From NCBI GenBank assembly GCA_002205965.3, contig NADL03000037.1, forward strand, positions 124,001 through 188,000: a stretch of 64,000 bases of DNA, in the 5' to 3' direction. The translations under genes and the position numbers were made by a program. The notes below the pieces were generated by a model. The model was not told the origin of the DNA. It was given only the letters and a program-made list of their open reading frames with translations, and ran no database searches. The DNA comes from Kappaphycus alvarezii (lineage: Eukaryota; Rhodophyta; Florideophyceae; Gigartinales; Solieriaceae). Shown here piece by piece: positions 49,001 to 59,568 of this stretch (the first letter of the stretch is position 1; each line of letters opens with the position of its first letter).

Positions 49001-49999
49001 GGAATTGATGACTTCGACATAGATATTGTGGAGGAAGCGATAAGAATGGACGCGGAAAGAGACCTGGACGATCGAACAGCCCGTGTGGATGCCGTTGAGG
49101 AAGAATCCATTACGGAGCCAGGTTTAGACCCAACCGACAGGGACAGAAATAATCTTACAACGCTGGATACTGATGTCAGAAAAGCGAGAGGAGAGACCGA
49201 TCCCGTCAAATCTCTTTGTTTCAATGAAACAACAGAGGGTGCGCTTGTTGCGATGGATTGCATTCTAGGCTATTGTTGCAAATTAATTCGCGGGCATCTC
49301 AGAGGAGTTCAGGCGTAGTAAGCAGGATCACATAAGCACGGTCGCCAAAAAAGAACAGGAGACTGTGCGTGGTATTCTGGATGTGTTTCAACAATTTTTG
49401 CGCACACCGTTTGGTGACATCAATTCAAGAAGACACTTACGGATGCCGGTGGGCATGCAGAGGAAGGTTATGACTCTCTTGCTCTCACTGTTGGAAATTG
49501 GTGAAGCTTTGCTTAGAGTGCTTATGAAGGTAGGGAGGGACTCGAAAAACATAGCCAATACTAGCGGAATGACATCGTTATGCGAGGGAATTCTGCAACT
49601 GCTCTTTGATGATGGGATAATCCCTAGAAATCTTGCCGCCTTGTGTGTAGCAGTCCCAGAGCATCATGGGACTCGTCTTACATTGCTCCAAGAAAGAATG
49701 GATTCTACGTGCACTTCCATTCTCCTCTCCATGGATAGGTCTGCAGATAAGCACTGGAAAAGTTTATCCAAGCTACTTCAGCAGCGTGTGAGTAAGATTC
49801 ATCAGACTCCGAAACGAATTCTGGAAACCTCCGAATCTGCGAGCTCCTGGACACCCATCAGACAGCAGAAGAGAGCAAGAGACAAAGGCTACGATCGAGG
49901 AATCAATATGTGGATGGCTGGCTCCATGAAGAAACCGGCGATGATAACTACGCCGATCTCGAGGATTTCATCGTGCCGGTCAACGCTACCCAGCTTTAA
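46015..49999 (+). CDS. FANCI: FANCI-like Fanconi anaemia protein (spliced or frame-disrupted)
   Basis: The first exon (46015-48920 region) alone codes for about 940-968 residues of mostly alpha-solenoid, leucine-rich helices with no signal peptide. The block VPLLENIFNRADIRVRHHVMALII (residues about 438-459) corresponds to the FANCI helix carrying the monoubiquitylation site. A second anchor, SADIVSWLGND, lies across the first frame change and parallels the family's S-x-DI-x-x-x-LG-D segment. The C-terminus read in the last frame ends DDNYADLEDFIVPVNATQL. FANCI pairs with FANCD2 on DNA in the nucleus during interstrand-crosslink repair. Frame changes occur near 48850-48910, 49290-49320 and 49788-49861. 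The first and third fit short GT-AG introns, and the second fits only a weak one. The ATG at 46015 follows a pyrimidine-rich leader. The N-terminal 45 residues are Pro/Ser-rich. The total of about 1270-1300 residues is close to the family size. Confidence 0.68.
48844..48910 (+). other. Proposed 67-nt intron 1 of FANCI-like gene
   Basis: The donor is GTAAGG, an internal GGGCTAATACT resembles a branch site, and the acceptor is CTGAAG. Removal joins ...YSIRH to YSADIVSWLGND and avoids the TGA at 48919-48921. Confidence 0.5.
49788..49861 (+). other. Proposed 74-nt intron 3 of FANCI-like gene
   Basis: The donor is GTGAGT and the acceptor is CCATCAG. Splicing joins ...LLQQR to TAEESKRQRLRSRN and leads into the acidic end DNYADLEDFIVPVN with stop TAA at 49997-49999. 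Reading straight through stays open to TAG at 50003 but gives a less protein-like tail. Confidence 0.45.
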
Positions 50000-50077
50000 C
50001 TAGACGCCTTGCAATCTACAGGTGCAACCTATAACATTCCCCAATCCTGTAGTAGATGAAAGCTTAGTGCTGCAGTC

Positions 50078-53000
50078 TCATTTACTTTTGGTCATCATTG
50101 GCCTTCCCGGATCAGAAATCATGCGCACGAATGAACGCTTGATGTTTTCGCGGCCGAGATGTTTCTCCAGGACCGACGCTCTGTCTTCTGCATGCGATAT
50201 CACCTCCGACGGTATCCCCGCTAACCTTGCAACATTGAGCCCGTAACTACTTGCGGCGACACCTCTTGTGAGCTTGTACAGAAATGTGATTCTTGATTTG
50301 CGTCGATCTGAATCAACGCCGACGCCATTTTCCGTGTGGTTTCGGGTGTCGTGGTTTCGCATACTTCCATCCTCGCTCTCCTCATGGTAGTCCATGTAGT
50401 GCGCACTCACCTTGTCTGGAAACTCTTTCGTTAAAGATGCCAGAATAGGGTAGTGGGTCACTGACATGGTTATGCACTTCGTTTCCTTCACCAAATGTTT
50501 GAGGGTCGCATAGGCGATTGCAGTGCCGTCGTGTGTTGATGTCCCTCTTCCCAATTCATCCAGGACGACGAGGGATCTCGATGTAGCATTGCTCAAAATG
50601 CGCGATGTTTCGGCGAGCTCAACCATGAGTGAACTCATGCCTTTTGCAATGGAATCTGTAGCACCCATCCTTGCAAATATGGAATCAAACGGACTTAAAG
50701 TTGCACTTTCCGCAGGGACATAGGATCCAACCTGGCTCATTATAGCAAGCAGGGCGGTCATTCTAGTATACGAAGATTTTCCGCCATAATTTGGTCCACT
50801 AATTATAACTGCAATCTCATCCTTCCCCCTTCCGAGATGGACGTCATTCGGCACATATGTGCGACATGATACTAAAGTCTCCGTAAGAGGATGTCTGGCT
50901 TGTACTGCTTCCAAACCGGCGGGAATCTGGGGATCAAATTCAATATTCGGCTTTGTATACCCCGGAAGATTCGCGACGCGCGCCAAAGCGGAGAGACAAT
51001 CCACATTTGTTAACGTCCGAAGAACAGCCCGTAACTCTGTCGCAACTCCGGCGAAAAGCTCCAAGTACACCTGCCAACACCTGGTAGATATTGCGTCCCT
51101 ACTTTCCCGAGAGCACATGATCGTATCGTAGCCACTTGCAGCTTCCGGCGGGCGAAACCGCTTCACTGCCTTGGTCTGACAAATAATCGGCCACGAGTTT
51201 GGTACGGATGATACCCTCGAGGTTGGGACTTCGAGTAGGAATTCTTCTACAGCAACTTTTTTCCATTCCCACTTGACGAATCCATATTTCTTCCTAAGCT
51301 TGAATAGCAAGACATCCATTGCTCTCTCCGCTCTGCGTACCTCCTTGTTTGCTTCCTCGAGTTCGGAGACAAGTTCCAAGAAGCCACTATACTCTGACGC
51401 CTCCAGTACGTCATTGGCGCGAATGTCGCCCTGAAAAAGGGCATAGCGTTGATCCTTTGCTGCAGCTGTGCGATTAAACACCTTCAGAATATTCCCGTCC
51501 AGCAAATCCATGACTAGTGGGGTGATTTCAATTAGTTTGGATAGTAGAGGAGGAAGATCTTCATCTTTCGCTGTACCTTTCAGTCCGTCCAGCGGAGAGC
51601 CGACTTCTTCAAAGGCTTTGATGACCCCCAAGAATTCTACGGGGGTGCACTTCCGACAGGCAATTCTTGTAAGTCCCTTCTCTAGGTCAGGAAGACCAGA
51701 GAGACAATCAATTAACTTTGACAAGTTCCGGTTGATTCTCGCCACCTGAGGACTGTCATTATTGACCATTCTGCTATCGTACGCCTCCCCTGCTCTGACA
51801 AAACTGCTCAGATACTCCACAGCATGCAACCTCTCGGATATATCAACAGGGTTGACTAAGGGATGCGAAAGCCATTGCCTCATTTGACGGCCTCCGAATC
51901 CAGTCTTGGTGCAGTTTAGGATCCCAATGAGGGAACCATCAATACCGCCGTTGTTCGAGTTCCCGAAGACTTCGAAGTTTCGCAGGACATCTGCCCCGAG
52001 AGACATCTGTCGCCGAGTAGTCAACGATTTGAATTCGATCGCCTTTGACATCGAGAGTTGGAGGCCGAACTGCTTTAGGTATTGAACAAGGGCCCCAAGA
52101 CAAGAAAGAACAGGCCTAGTATCCCTCTCTGATTCCCCGTACCTATCATTGACGGACTCATTCATGTGTGTCAACACAGGATTGGCAGCGAATGAAGTAT
52201 CATTCATCCTCTCAAGCCTCGCGCTCGTGTTATCAACGTAGGACTTTACGGCCAGTTCAGTTCGGGCTGAGCTAGGCGTCTTGGACATAAGGATCTCGAC
52301 CGGTTCCAGGGCAACAAGGCGGGACTCTAAGTCTGAACGAAGGACGTCATCATCGAACAAGTCAAAGAAAACTTCTCCTGTAGCGGAATCGACAGCCCCA
52401 AACGCGATCTTCTGATTTTGCGTACTAAGTCCGTCCTCGCTTTCGTCCGTGACATCAGAAATTGCAACTATGTACGTGGCCGAACTGGCAGACGTCTTAC
52501 CCTCTGCTCCAAGCGCCGAAGCACCCAGTTCCCCATCAGCCACGAGGGTACCTTTCGTGTACACTGCAGTCAATTTCCTTTCAAACAACTTCGAAGCCTT
52601 GTCACTCGCCTTCTTTAGCGCTGCAGTCTCACTTTGTGTGACAACCCCCACCTTGTGCCCAGCGTGTACCAATCTACCGACATGATGAGCCAGACGAGCA
52701 GTAGGGAAGCTCGCAGTGAGAAAGTTGTGATCAAAATAGGCCGCCACACGGAGAACTTTGGAGGCAACGGAGGCATCATCGTCAAACATCCGGAACTTAT
52801 ATCCACACTCGACGACGAGCAGCATGTCCGGATTCTGCTGGCGTAATTTCACGTATTGAGATTCGAGAGGGGTATATTTGATAGCCTTGGAAGGCTTCTT
52901 GTGTGAGCTGGTTTCTTCCTCTTCGTCATGGCCACCTCCTGTGCGCCGCAGGAAGAAACTGTTCTTCTCCAATCGGCCAATCTTCTTTGTAAACCTTTCT

Positions 53001-53734
53001 CTTCGTTTTGGATCTCGAGGCAAGACTTGGCCTTCCTGAAGATTCTCTCGCGAGTACGACGCCAGCGTTACCCCAGAACGTTTCGAATTGCCCTTCTTTT
53101 TCTCTACACGTTCTATTTCTTCCTCATCTGAATCTTCCTCAGGTTCATCCTCGGCGATCACCTCCATGTCCATCTCGTCTGCTTCATCTTGATCCCCTTC
53201 CAAACCTTCATCGGCAACATCAAAGTCAGGATCATCCTGCGACTTACCACTTCTCCTTTTAGTGTCGATCTCAGGCTCACTGTCGGCATCCTCCTCAATC
53301 AACACGCGCAGTCGGCGCCTCTTTCGTGGTGTGTGATCCCTGTCTGGAGTCTTGGGCTCTGCTGACGAAATGGATGACACTAGCGGAGACATTTCAACGT
53401 GAACTTCATCATCCGATTCTGAATGCAGCTTTCTTTTGCTGCGAGTCTTCACGGGAGTTGTCTTCTGGTCAGCATTGTTTGGAATAGAGTCTGGCTCTGA
53501 CGCTCTGCTTGTTGACGGAGGCTGTGACGGAGACTGTGGGTTCCTTTGGGCCGGATGTTCTGGTGAGGGCTTCTGGTGCTGTGATGGAGACCTTGGCTTT
53601 GGTTTTGGGACTGACTTGGAGGTGCTGGGGGGTCTAGGGCCGAAGAAGCGGGAAATCAAAAGTTGATGGCCCTTCCCTTTTGTCGGCGTGGCAGACTTGG
53701 CAGAGCCTTTTTGGGAGCGGTTTGCGATTGGCAT
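50078..53734 (-). CDS. MSH3: DNA mismatch repair protein MSH3
   Basis: A single uninterrupted frame of 1218 residues. Residues 24-31 (QLLISRFF) form a PCNA-binding PIP box, as expected near the N-terminus of MSH3/MSH6. Residues about 100-280 are disordered, with basic clusters (KTRSKRK, RKRRRLR) and a long acidic stretch. MutS domain I starts at about 287 (YTPLESQYVKL) and contains ECGYKFRMF. The YK pair at 312-313 in place of the MSH6/MutS Phe-x-Glu wedge, and NFLTASFPTARL, place it in MSH3. The ATPase has Walker A GPNYGGKSS (980-988), Walker B LVVLDE (1055-1060) followed by LGRGTSTHDG, and THYPI. MSH3 pairs with MSH2 (MutS-beta) to bind insertion/deletion loops in nuclear DNA. Walker A has Tyr where most MutS proteins have Met. 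The domain set is complete, so it is likely functional. The start ATG is at 53734. Confidence 0.96.
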   Translation of the reverse strand: MPIANRSQKGSAKSATPTKGKGHQLLISRFFGPRPPSTSKSVPKPKPRSPSQHQKPSPEHPAQRNPQSPSQPPSTSRASEPDSIPNNADQKTTPVKTRSKRKLHSESDDEVHVEMSPLVSSISSAEPKTPDRDHTPRKRRRLRVLIEEDADSEPEIDTKRRSGKSQDDPDFDVADEGLEGDQDEADEMDMEVIAEDEPEEDSDEEEIERVEKKKGNSKRSGVTLASYSRENLQEGQVLPRDPKRRERFTKKIGRLEKNSFFLRRTGGGHDEEEETSSHKKPSKAIKYTPLESQYVKLRQQNPDMLLVVECGYKFRMFDDDASVASKVLRVAAYFDHNFLTASFPTARLAHHVGRLVHAGHKVGVVTQSETAALKKASDKASKLFERKLTAVYTKGTLVADGELGASALGAEGKTSASSATYIVAISDVTDESEDGLSTQNQKIAFGAVDSATGEVFFDLFDDDVLRSDLESRLVALEPVEILMSKTPSSARTELAVKSYVDNTSARLERMNDTSFAANPVLTHMNESVNDRYGESERDTRPVLSCLGALVQYLKQFGLQLSMSKAIEFKSLTTRRQMSLGADVLRNFEVFGNSNNGGIDGSLIGILNCTKTGFGGRQMRQWLSHPLVNPVDISERLHAVEYLSSFVRAGEAYDSRMVNNDSPQVARINRNLSKLIDCLSGLPDLEKGLTRIACRKCTPVEFLGVIKAFEEVGSPLDGLKGTAKDEDLPPLLSKLIEITPLVMDLLDGNILKVFNRTAAAKDQRYALFQGDIRANDVLEASEYSGFLELVSELEEANKEVRRAERAMDVLLFKLRKKYGFVKWEWKKVAVEEFLLEVPTSRVSSVPNSWPIICQTKAVKRFRPPEAASGYDTIMCSRESRDAISTRCWQVYLELFAGVATELRAVLRTLTNVDCLSALARVANLPGYTKPNIEFDPQIPAGLEAVQARHPLTETLVSCRTYVPNDVHLGRGKDEIAVIISGPNYGGKSSYTRMTALLAIMSQVGSYVPAESATLSPFDSIFARMGATDSIAKGMSSLMVELAETSRILSNATSRSLVVLDELGRGTSTHDGTAIAYATLKHLVKETKCITMSVTHYPILASLTKEFPDKVSAHYMDYHEESEDGSMRNHDTRNHTENGVGVDSDRRKSRITFLYKLTRGVAASSYGLNVARLAGIPSEVISHAEDRASVLEKHLGRENIKRSFVRMISDPGRPMMTKSK

Positions 53735-54549
53735 TGTAGGAGGGTTAGGTTGAGGTTTGGCAACGAAGCGGGAGAGAATGAGAGGGTTGTGGGAATCAAT
53801 CTCGCGTTTATGATCTACTCATCCAATGCGAATCCGGGGGTAGGACTTGAGGGGCGGTTGAAGTAAGGCAGGTGTGCATCGATGGGTTTCGGTCGAGTAA
53901 TGTACCCTCCGTTTTCCCGCGAATTAATTTTCGTTTCGATTTCGGTCCAAGTAAACCATACTGTTCTGTACTGTACATAGAGGTTGAACCTGACATTCTT
54001 ACAGTAGATGAGGTGGTGCTTCAATATTTACAGTATATACACTAAGTTTCCTAACATGGGTAACTCAACTCAACGTAAAATCGCCCAATCCGCAAACACC
54101 GTACCCCTGGGTACAGTACTATGTTGTACGAGACATTTTTCTGTAAATCGGAAGGTACATTCATCAGTTTTTCGGTACTCTACGGAAAAGAGGACAGTAT
54201 TGTACAGTACAGTACTGCACCTTGCGTGCTGCACAGTAAAGTACCGTATGCTGTACGAGTTTGATGCCTGAACACCAGCGCTGTATCAAATTCTGTCTAT
54301 CTAGTAGCGCTGCAAGTACCAAGGTTTACTGTGACGAGCCGGAACGGAGTGGGATCTTAGTAGACTGACAGTAACCGGCTCTTGCGCGAGCGGTAGAGGG
54401 CTTACGAGAACGATGGAAGTAAAAGGACAGTTGGAAGAGGCGAGGAAAGGGGTTGATCGACAATGAATGGAAGTGGGCACGTAAGGTCAACCGGTAGCAA
54501 ACGCATACCCCCAACTCTGTGGAGTGCCATCGGATGCTCTCCTTTTTAT
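53735..54549. other. MSH3 upstream region
   Basis: No gene is seen. It holds the MSH3 promoter. CTGTACTGTACATAGAG (about 53966), GGGTACAGTACTATG (about 54109) and TTGTACAGTACAGTACTGCA (54201-54220) are further copies of the dispersed motif. A short ATG frame at 54463 runs into the LINE-tail repeat and is probably fortuitous. Confidence 0.45.
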
Positions 54550-54598
54550 TTAGGACGAGAGCAGTCCCCAGTAGATACTGAATGCATTAAACTTCTTT
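54550..54598 (+). repeat. Second copy of the LINE-like 3' tail
   Basis: This matches 45276-45323 with few differences (TTAGGACG, then GCAGTCCCCAGTAGATACTG and AAACTTCTT). Only the tail is present, so it would be an extremely 5'-truncated copy. Confidence 0.75.
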
Positions 54599-55912
54599 CT
54601 TCACTTTATCATGGCACCGGAGGAGTCGATGACTCCCGTGCCACCCACGAAATTAATGAACTGTACCTATTTTGCCCTGAATCTAGGGTTACTAATGACT
54701 GGGCGACGGCGGAACATTTCTCGTCATGCCACACGCCCCCCGTTGGACCTCAATTCCGCGATTTCGGGGAAGGCGGGTCAACCCGATACGAACCCCTTTG
54801 AATCCAAATTGTGTTCCCGACGTCATACGATCAGCACCGGTGGGACCAAACAAACCACTCACCATCACACTTAAAATCACACGTAGCGATGATGGTCCTT
54901 CTTTCTTGAGTTATCGCCCTTTCTACAGTACCTCCTCGATCCCCTTCCCTTGCTATCAATTACCAATTCTCTTCACATATTAATAATTCCCTTTTCCTTT
55001 TCCACTCCCGAGCTAGCTCGCGCCATTTTCGCTCTCTTCTCTCGACCACGCAATTCTCTGCCGCACCCATCTCCCCGATACCCAGCTCACCCGTTGCCCG
55101 CTTACCCTTCCCACACACTCTTGACGTTCGCTACAAAATCCTAACCAACTTTTTTTACCTTACCGCAGGCATGATGCACCGCCAGCAACCTACAGAGTGC
55201 CGAAGACAGGGTACTGTCGGTGCCGAACTTGTTATGGTGGGGATCGCGGTCAATGTCGAAGTGAATTTGTGTGTCGATGTGATGTGAATGCGGTGGCGAG
55301 AAGCGGATAACCGAAAGGTTTCGTATGATCTCTTGGTTGGCGACGGCTGGATGACGGCATCGAGGCAAAGTTCCGAACTTGTGTTGCTTCGGTTCAACAT
55401 GGAGGTCGTGAGAGATTAGCTTGAAAAGCGGAGGGATAACAAATTCATGGTTGAAGACCTCGGCAACGTCTTGTGCTGCTGCCGGAGAAAATGTTGGGCT
55501 CTGAGGCAGTTGGAGAATAAGATGAGAGATCAAGAGGCTTATGCTAAGCTCTAGGAATTTGTAGGGATTCCTGCTCGGTCGTTGCTAAGCCTCACACAAG
55601 CGATTCGGTGGGAGGAATACTTTTTTGGTTGGTGGACGTCTATATTCTTCAAGCACAAAGAGTCTTCGTCGAAGATGTATGAAGCCCGATGACGAGCGGT
55701 GTCGAAGAGCGAAGCGATTCAAATTCGAGCTTACAGCCCATTCAACTCAAGAATGTGATCCACAAGCAGGCTGAGTACGTCGAATGGCTCGACGAATATT
55801 GTATACTTCATCTGGAACTCAACATTCATTTGGGAGGACCTGGTGCGCGAAAAAGCGGTAATGGAAAAATTTATTTTATGTTGAAGCACCTGCTGGTCTT
55901 CTATATTGCTTC
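54599..55912. other. Intergenic region with pyrimidine-rich tract and splice-acceptor-like site
   Basis: No gene is supported. From about 54890 to 55140 the plus strand is C/T-rich like the leaders of the bZIP and FANCI genes. It ends in CTAACCAACTTTTTTTACC then TTACCGCAG at 55141-55169, a textbook branch point, pyrimidine tract and acceptor. The sequence after it has only short frames (ATG at 55171), so any gene here is broken or very short. The far end borders the truncated copia element C. Confidence 0.4.
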
Positions 55913-58390
55913 TCATGGCGAATGGTTGCGGGTACCGATAGCCCTAACGCACTGATGGCCAAGCCGGTAATGATGTGGCACGAAAGTTCCACGAGAATAG
56001 CAGCATACCTGCAAGGATTCTTGCTGATACGCAGCGCGAATGTTCTCGTCCGCAGCTTTTACTAGCTTCCCAGTATGGTCTTTTCGAGTGGAGACAATGA
56101 CCAGGTGTGGTGTTGTCGAACGAACAAACCCTACTTCCTGTTTTCCGAACTTTGGCCCGCCCTTGAAATAGTACACCTTTTCGCCACGCTTCAATTCAAC
56201 AGGGGACGTAATCTTCAGTTGTTGCCCTTTCTTCAAGAGGTGGGGGGTTTTTTTGGCAGCTTGCTCTTGGTGCGCGATTTTAAGGTTCTCAGAAAGTTCT
56301 GATTTTGGAAGACCTACTAGCGAGGGAGTGTAACCGCGAGGCATCCCGAAGATGCTCATGTTTTTGCTTCCATAGAGCACATTGATGAGGATTTTGCTCG
56401 AGAGAACCTCCTCTTTACCCCACACCATACCCTTAGTACTGGTGAAATTCTCAGCGTCTTTCAACAAACGCTCAACCAATGTGTGCAATACCGAATTCTT
56501 GCTTTCAACGATTTTAAGCTTGTTATAACGGCTTGCTGGGCTGGGATTAAACTGAATGACGAAGTAGCGGAGGGCATCGTCTAGCTTTTTGTTGAAGAAC
56601 TCAATGTCTCCAGAAATTTTGGCTGGAGCTCCGTGAGCGTTAAACGCCTCCAGCTCGAGTTCCCTTGCGGCTTTGTCCATTTCGCGATATTTCAGCATAG
56701 AAGAAACAGAGTACGCGGTGGAAACGTAGAAAATGTGAAGAACTGGCTCATTCTCAAATTGCGTAAATAAGAATAAATCAGTTTGAAGATGATCGTTGAA
56801 GTTAGAGAATAGCTTTCCAAAAGATACCTTTCTTTATATTAGAGGCCTCCCAGTCTCCTTGCATCTCCAGCACTTTTCTGTAGTGGATTTCAAGGCTTGC
56901 TTCGGTACAGGTGCCATGACTCCACCGCGTTCACATAAGGTGACCATGTCCTCGAACAGAAGGTGCGAGTATCCATCAAGTTTGTTTGCGAATAGACGAG
57001 CTATGTTTCTATATCGAAAGCGAGTGTACAATTCTTGGCACTTGGGAGCTTTCTTGGAGAAATAGGCTGGAGAACAAAAGAATTTCTTCATGGAAGATGT
57101 CTTGGAAGGAACGACGAACAGATAGGGGCGAACAGCATTGAAGTCAGAAGATGATGTGGGTTCTGTTTACGTCTGGAAAACAAGACGGTAAGAAGATGTT
57201 TCATGGGCTCGAGGGGGAATGGCGAGAAGGTTTTCTGGACTTAGCTGGTACGATTGGTCCGCAGATAATTTTCAAGCAGTAGGAAACCTTCACCAAATGT
57301 ATTGTAAAGAGGGATCTTCATGGCAACAACATTCAAATCCGTCAAGGGAAGGTCCGAGATGCCGACAGTCACTTCGGAATTGCTGCCATCGTGACCGTAC
57401 TCATGAATAAAGGGGTCGCAATCCAAGTCCCTTAGTTTGAACTCGATACCCAAAGCATGGCATAGGTCATATGCTGCGAGCGCGCCACTAATGCTGCGAG
57501 GACATCCAGGGTCAACGAGCGGACTTGGGTCGTGATGGCTACTTAAGATGTCCGACTGGGCTCCACGCGAAGCAACGTAACTCATTTGCTTAGTTGATTG
57601 CCGGAGCCTGTCCCAAAAAATTCCAAGGCAGAATTTTTATCTTCGGGCTAAGAAGCTGAGATACTGGCTCTTTGCTTCTTCGTGTAGTTGCTCGGGGCCT
57701 TGCAATCGTCATCTCCACAATAGCGCCCAGGTTCTCTACAATCGTAGCAAACCTGATCACGGTTCATTGAATGGTAATTACCACGTTATCTGTCAGAGGA
57801 TGAGCCTTTTTGTATGCGTCCAGTCCGACCTCCAGACTGGAGATGACTGAAGATTCCGACACCTTGAGACAGGATGGGACAATCAGCATGACTTTCACCA
57901 GATTGATTACTACGATGAGTCGAGAGGAACGCGTTAACCTTTTTGTCGAGCATGTCTTGCATATCTTTCATTGAAACAGACGTCAATTCAATTCTAGAAG
58001 CAGTAGTCAGATTTCGAAGAACAAGCACAGCGTCGTCCAAGTTCAAGCGGCATGAATGGCTTTGAGACAGGAAAAGCTCAGTTACATTTTTTGTGAAGAT
58101 GTCGCAGGTTCGGGGTCAATCGCCCGAAGGATTCCTCAGAGACATTGTTGAACATGTAAGATAGTACCGCAGCAGCTGACGAACTCTTGATAAATCTATG
58201 GAGAAACAACGTGAACCGTAGTAAAGTTAGAAGAATCCAGATCTGGGAGTACCTTGCATAACTCTCCTAAGCTTAATGCGGGAACTCTAGCTAGAGATTG
58301 GCCCTTCGGATCTTCTTCCTTCCTGGCTCTTGCCTGAGCATGTGCATGGAGCTGCAGCTTGGCATTCATGAGTGTTTTTTCTTCCAAAAT
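55913..58390 (-). pseudogene. Truncated copia element C (gag, protease, integrase; no reverse transcriptase)
   Basis: On the minus strand, a gag fragment lies at about 58387-57786. A CCHC-like knuckle near 57750 reads CYDCREPGRYCGDDDC, with Arg where His is normal. A protease frame is at 57585-57241 (LVDPGCPRSISG, with D-P-G in place of D-T-G or D-S-G). An integrase zinc-site remnant is at 57091-56834 (TTEKCWRCKETGRP). An integrase core/C-terminal frame of 261 codons is at 56698-55913 (INVLYGSKNMSIFGMPRGYTPSLVG and ELKRGEKVYYFKGGPKFGKQEVG). It stops where reverse transcriptase should begin, and no LTRs were found, so the element is truncated on at least one side. The gene order is again copia-like, but its sequence differs from A and B. 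Confidence 0.65.
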
Positions 58391-59056
58391 AGCATTGTTA
58401 AGAAGGTTTACCGGCAGAACTTCACCAATCTAGGAAGAACAGGATGCATGGGAGTAGAGCAAATGCTAAGCCGCAAGACCACGGAAACGGGAAACAAAAG
58501 TTGACAACTTCTCTTTCTTCACACGAGGACATCCTGTAACTCTCTGATAGGAAGATATGAGGCAAGCCAGCATTGTTATCGGCGGATCTACGGAGATAAG
58601 AGGAACGGTCTACAGTGCTGCTTCGACGTGGACCTCCATTTGGGGGTAATCTATTTGCCCCTTAGCTTGCGCCTCATCGATGATAGCCTTCCGCGCATTA
58701 AGGAGTCCTCGATTATACAACTTTTGACCGAGCAAAGGGGTGTACTAGGATGTCGGCAGGCCGTGCATTCAGTCCGGGAAGTAAGTATTTCACCTCATGT
58801 TGGATGATGACTGCTACTGCCTTGAACACTTGTCGGCCAAATTCCTTCACTACGGCATGTGCCGGTTAGTCCATATCAGGCCGTTTTTGAAAAATCCTGC
58901 ATGGTCACCTCGGCTGTCCATGGGCTTTTTGTACGCCGAGTATTGCAATGGCACAATGCCGTCAAACACGTGAGCTCCCAGGCGGCATCGCAGCATCACT
59001 GACCACATCTTATTATAAGTTGACCTGACCGCAGACGGATGTGATGGAAGAAAGGC

Positions 59057-59263
59057 TGCATCATGCGTCTCGAAGTATGCTTGGCGGTAGATTCTTCGCC
59101 TAATATCTGCTTACGTATACAGCGCGGTGCTTGGAAACCTCTCCCATTTGTATTCTTTCCAGAAAACCTTTGTTGCCGACTTGCACCAGACTCGATTGTG
59201 GCCAGCGGCAGGCACAAACTCTTGACATCGAATGTAGAGCCCCCTGAGGATGCCCTCCTTTAA
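59057..59263 (+). pseudogene. Possible gypsy-type RNase H fragment
   Basis: A 66-codon frame reads LEVCLAVDSSPNICLRIQRG then AWKPLPFVFFPENL. This resembles the Ty3/gypsy RNase H start (VDAS...GAVL.Q....W.PL.F.S..L) with several changes. No neighbouring gypsy domain is visible, so this is a tentative relic inserted beside element C. Confidence 0.3.
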
Positions 59264-59500
59264 TGAACTGCCTCTCCATTGTACATTAAATAGTCTAATG
59301 TAGTAGAGTAGGGCGAATTCGGGTGCCGGTCGAGAGCAGAGTCCGCAGCATGTTTTCTGCCTTCCATGCTACCTCGAGGTATGGTACTAACCATTAAATT
59401 CAAGCGTATACAGTAGTGCGACCTGCGAAAGAAAAAGAGAGCCACAACTGGACTTTGGTACCCAGAAGGGAGTATGAGAACAACTGTGAGTGTCAAGGTA

Positions 59501-59568
59501 GAGAACGCGAGTTCTATCAGAATGGTGTGAGTGATTCACAGTTGAGAACGCGAGGTCTATCAGAATGG
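59501..59568. repeat. 25-bp direct repeat
   Basis: GAGAACGCGAGTTCTATCAG followed by AATGG at 59501-59525 recurs at 59544-59568 with one mismatch. No gene is nearby, and function is unknown. Confidence 0.8.

Noticed and set aside
55141-55533. 130-codon minus-strand open frame
   Set aside because: Its composition looks like the complement of a leader or exon region, it matches no family, and its upper end coincides with a proposed plus-strand splice acceptor.
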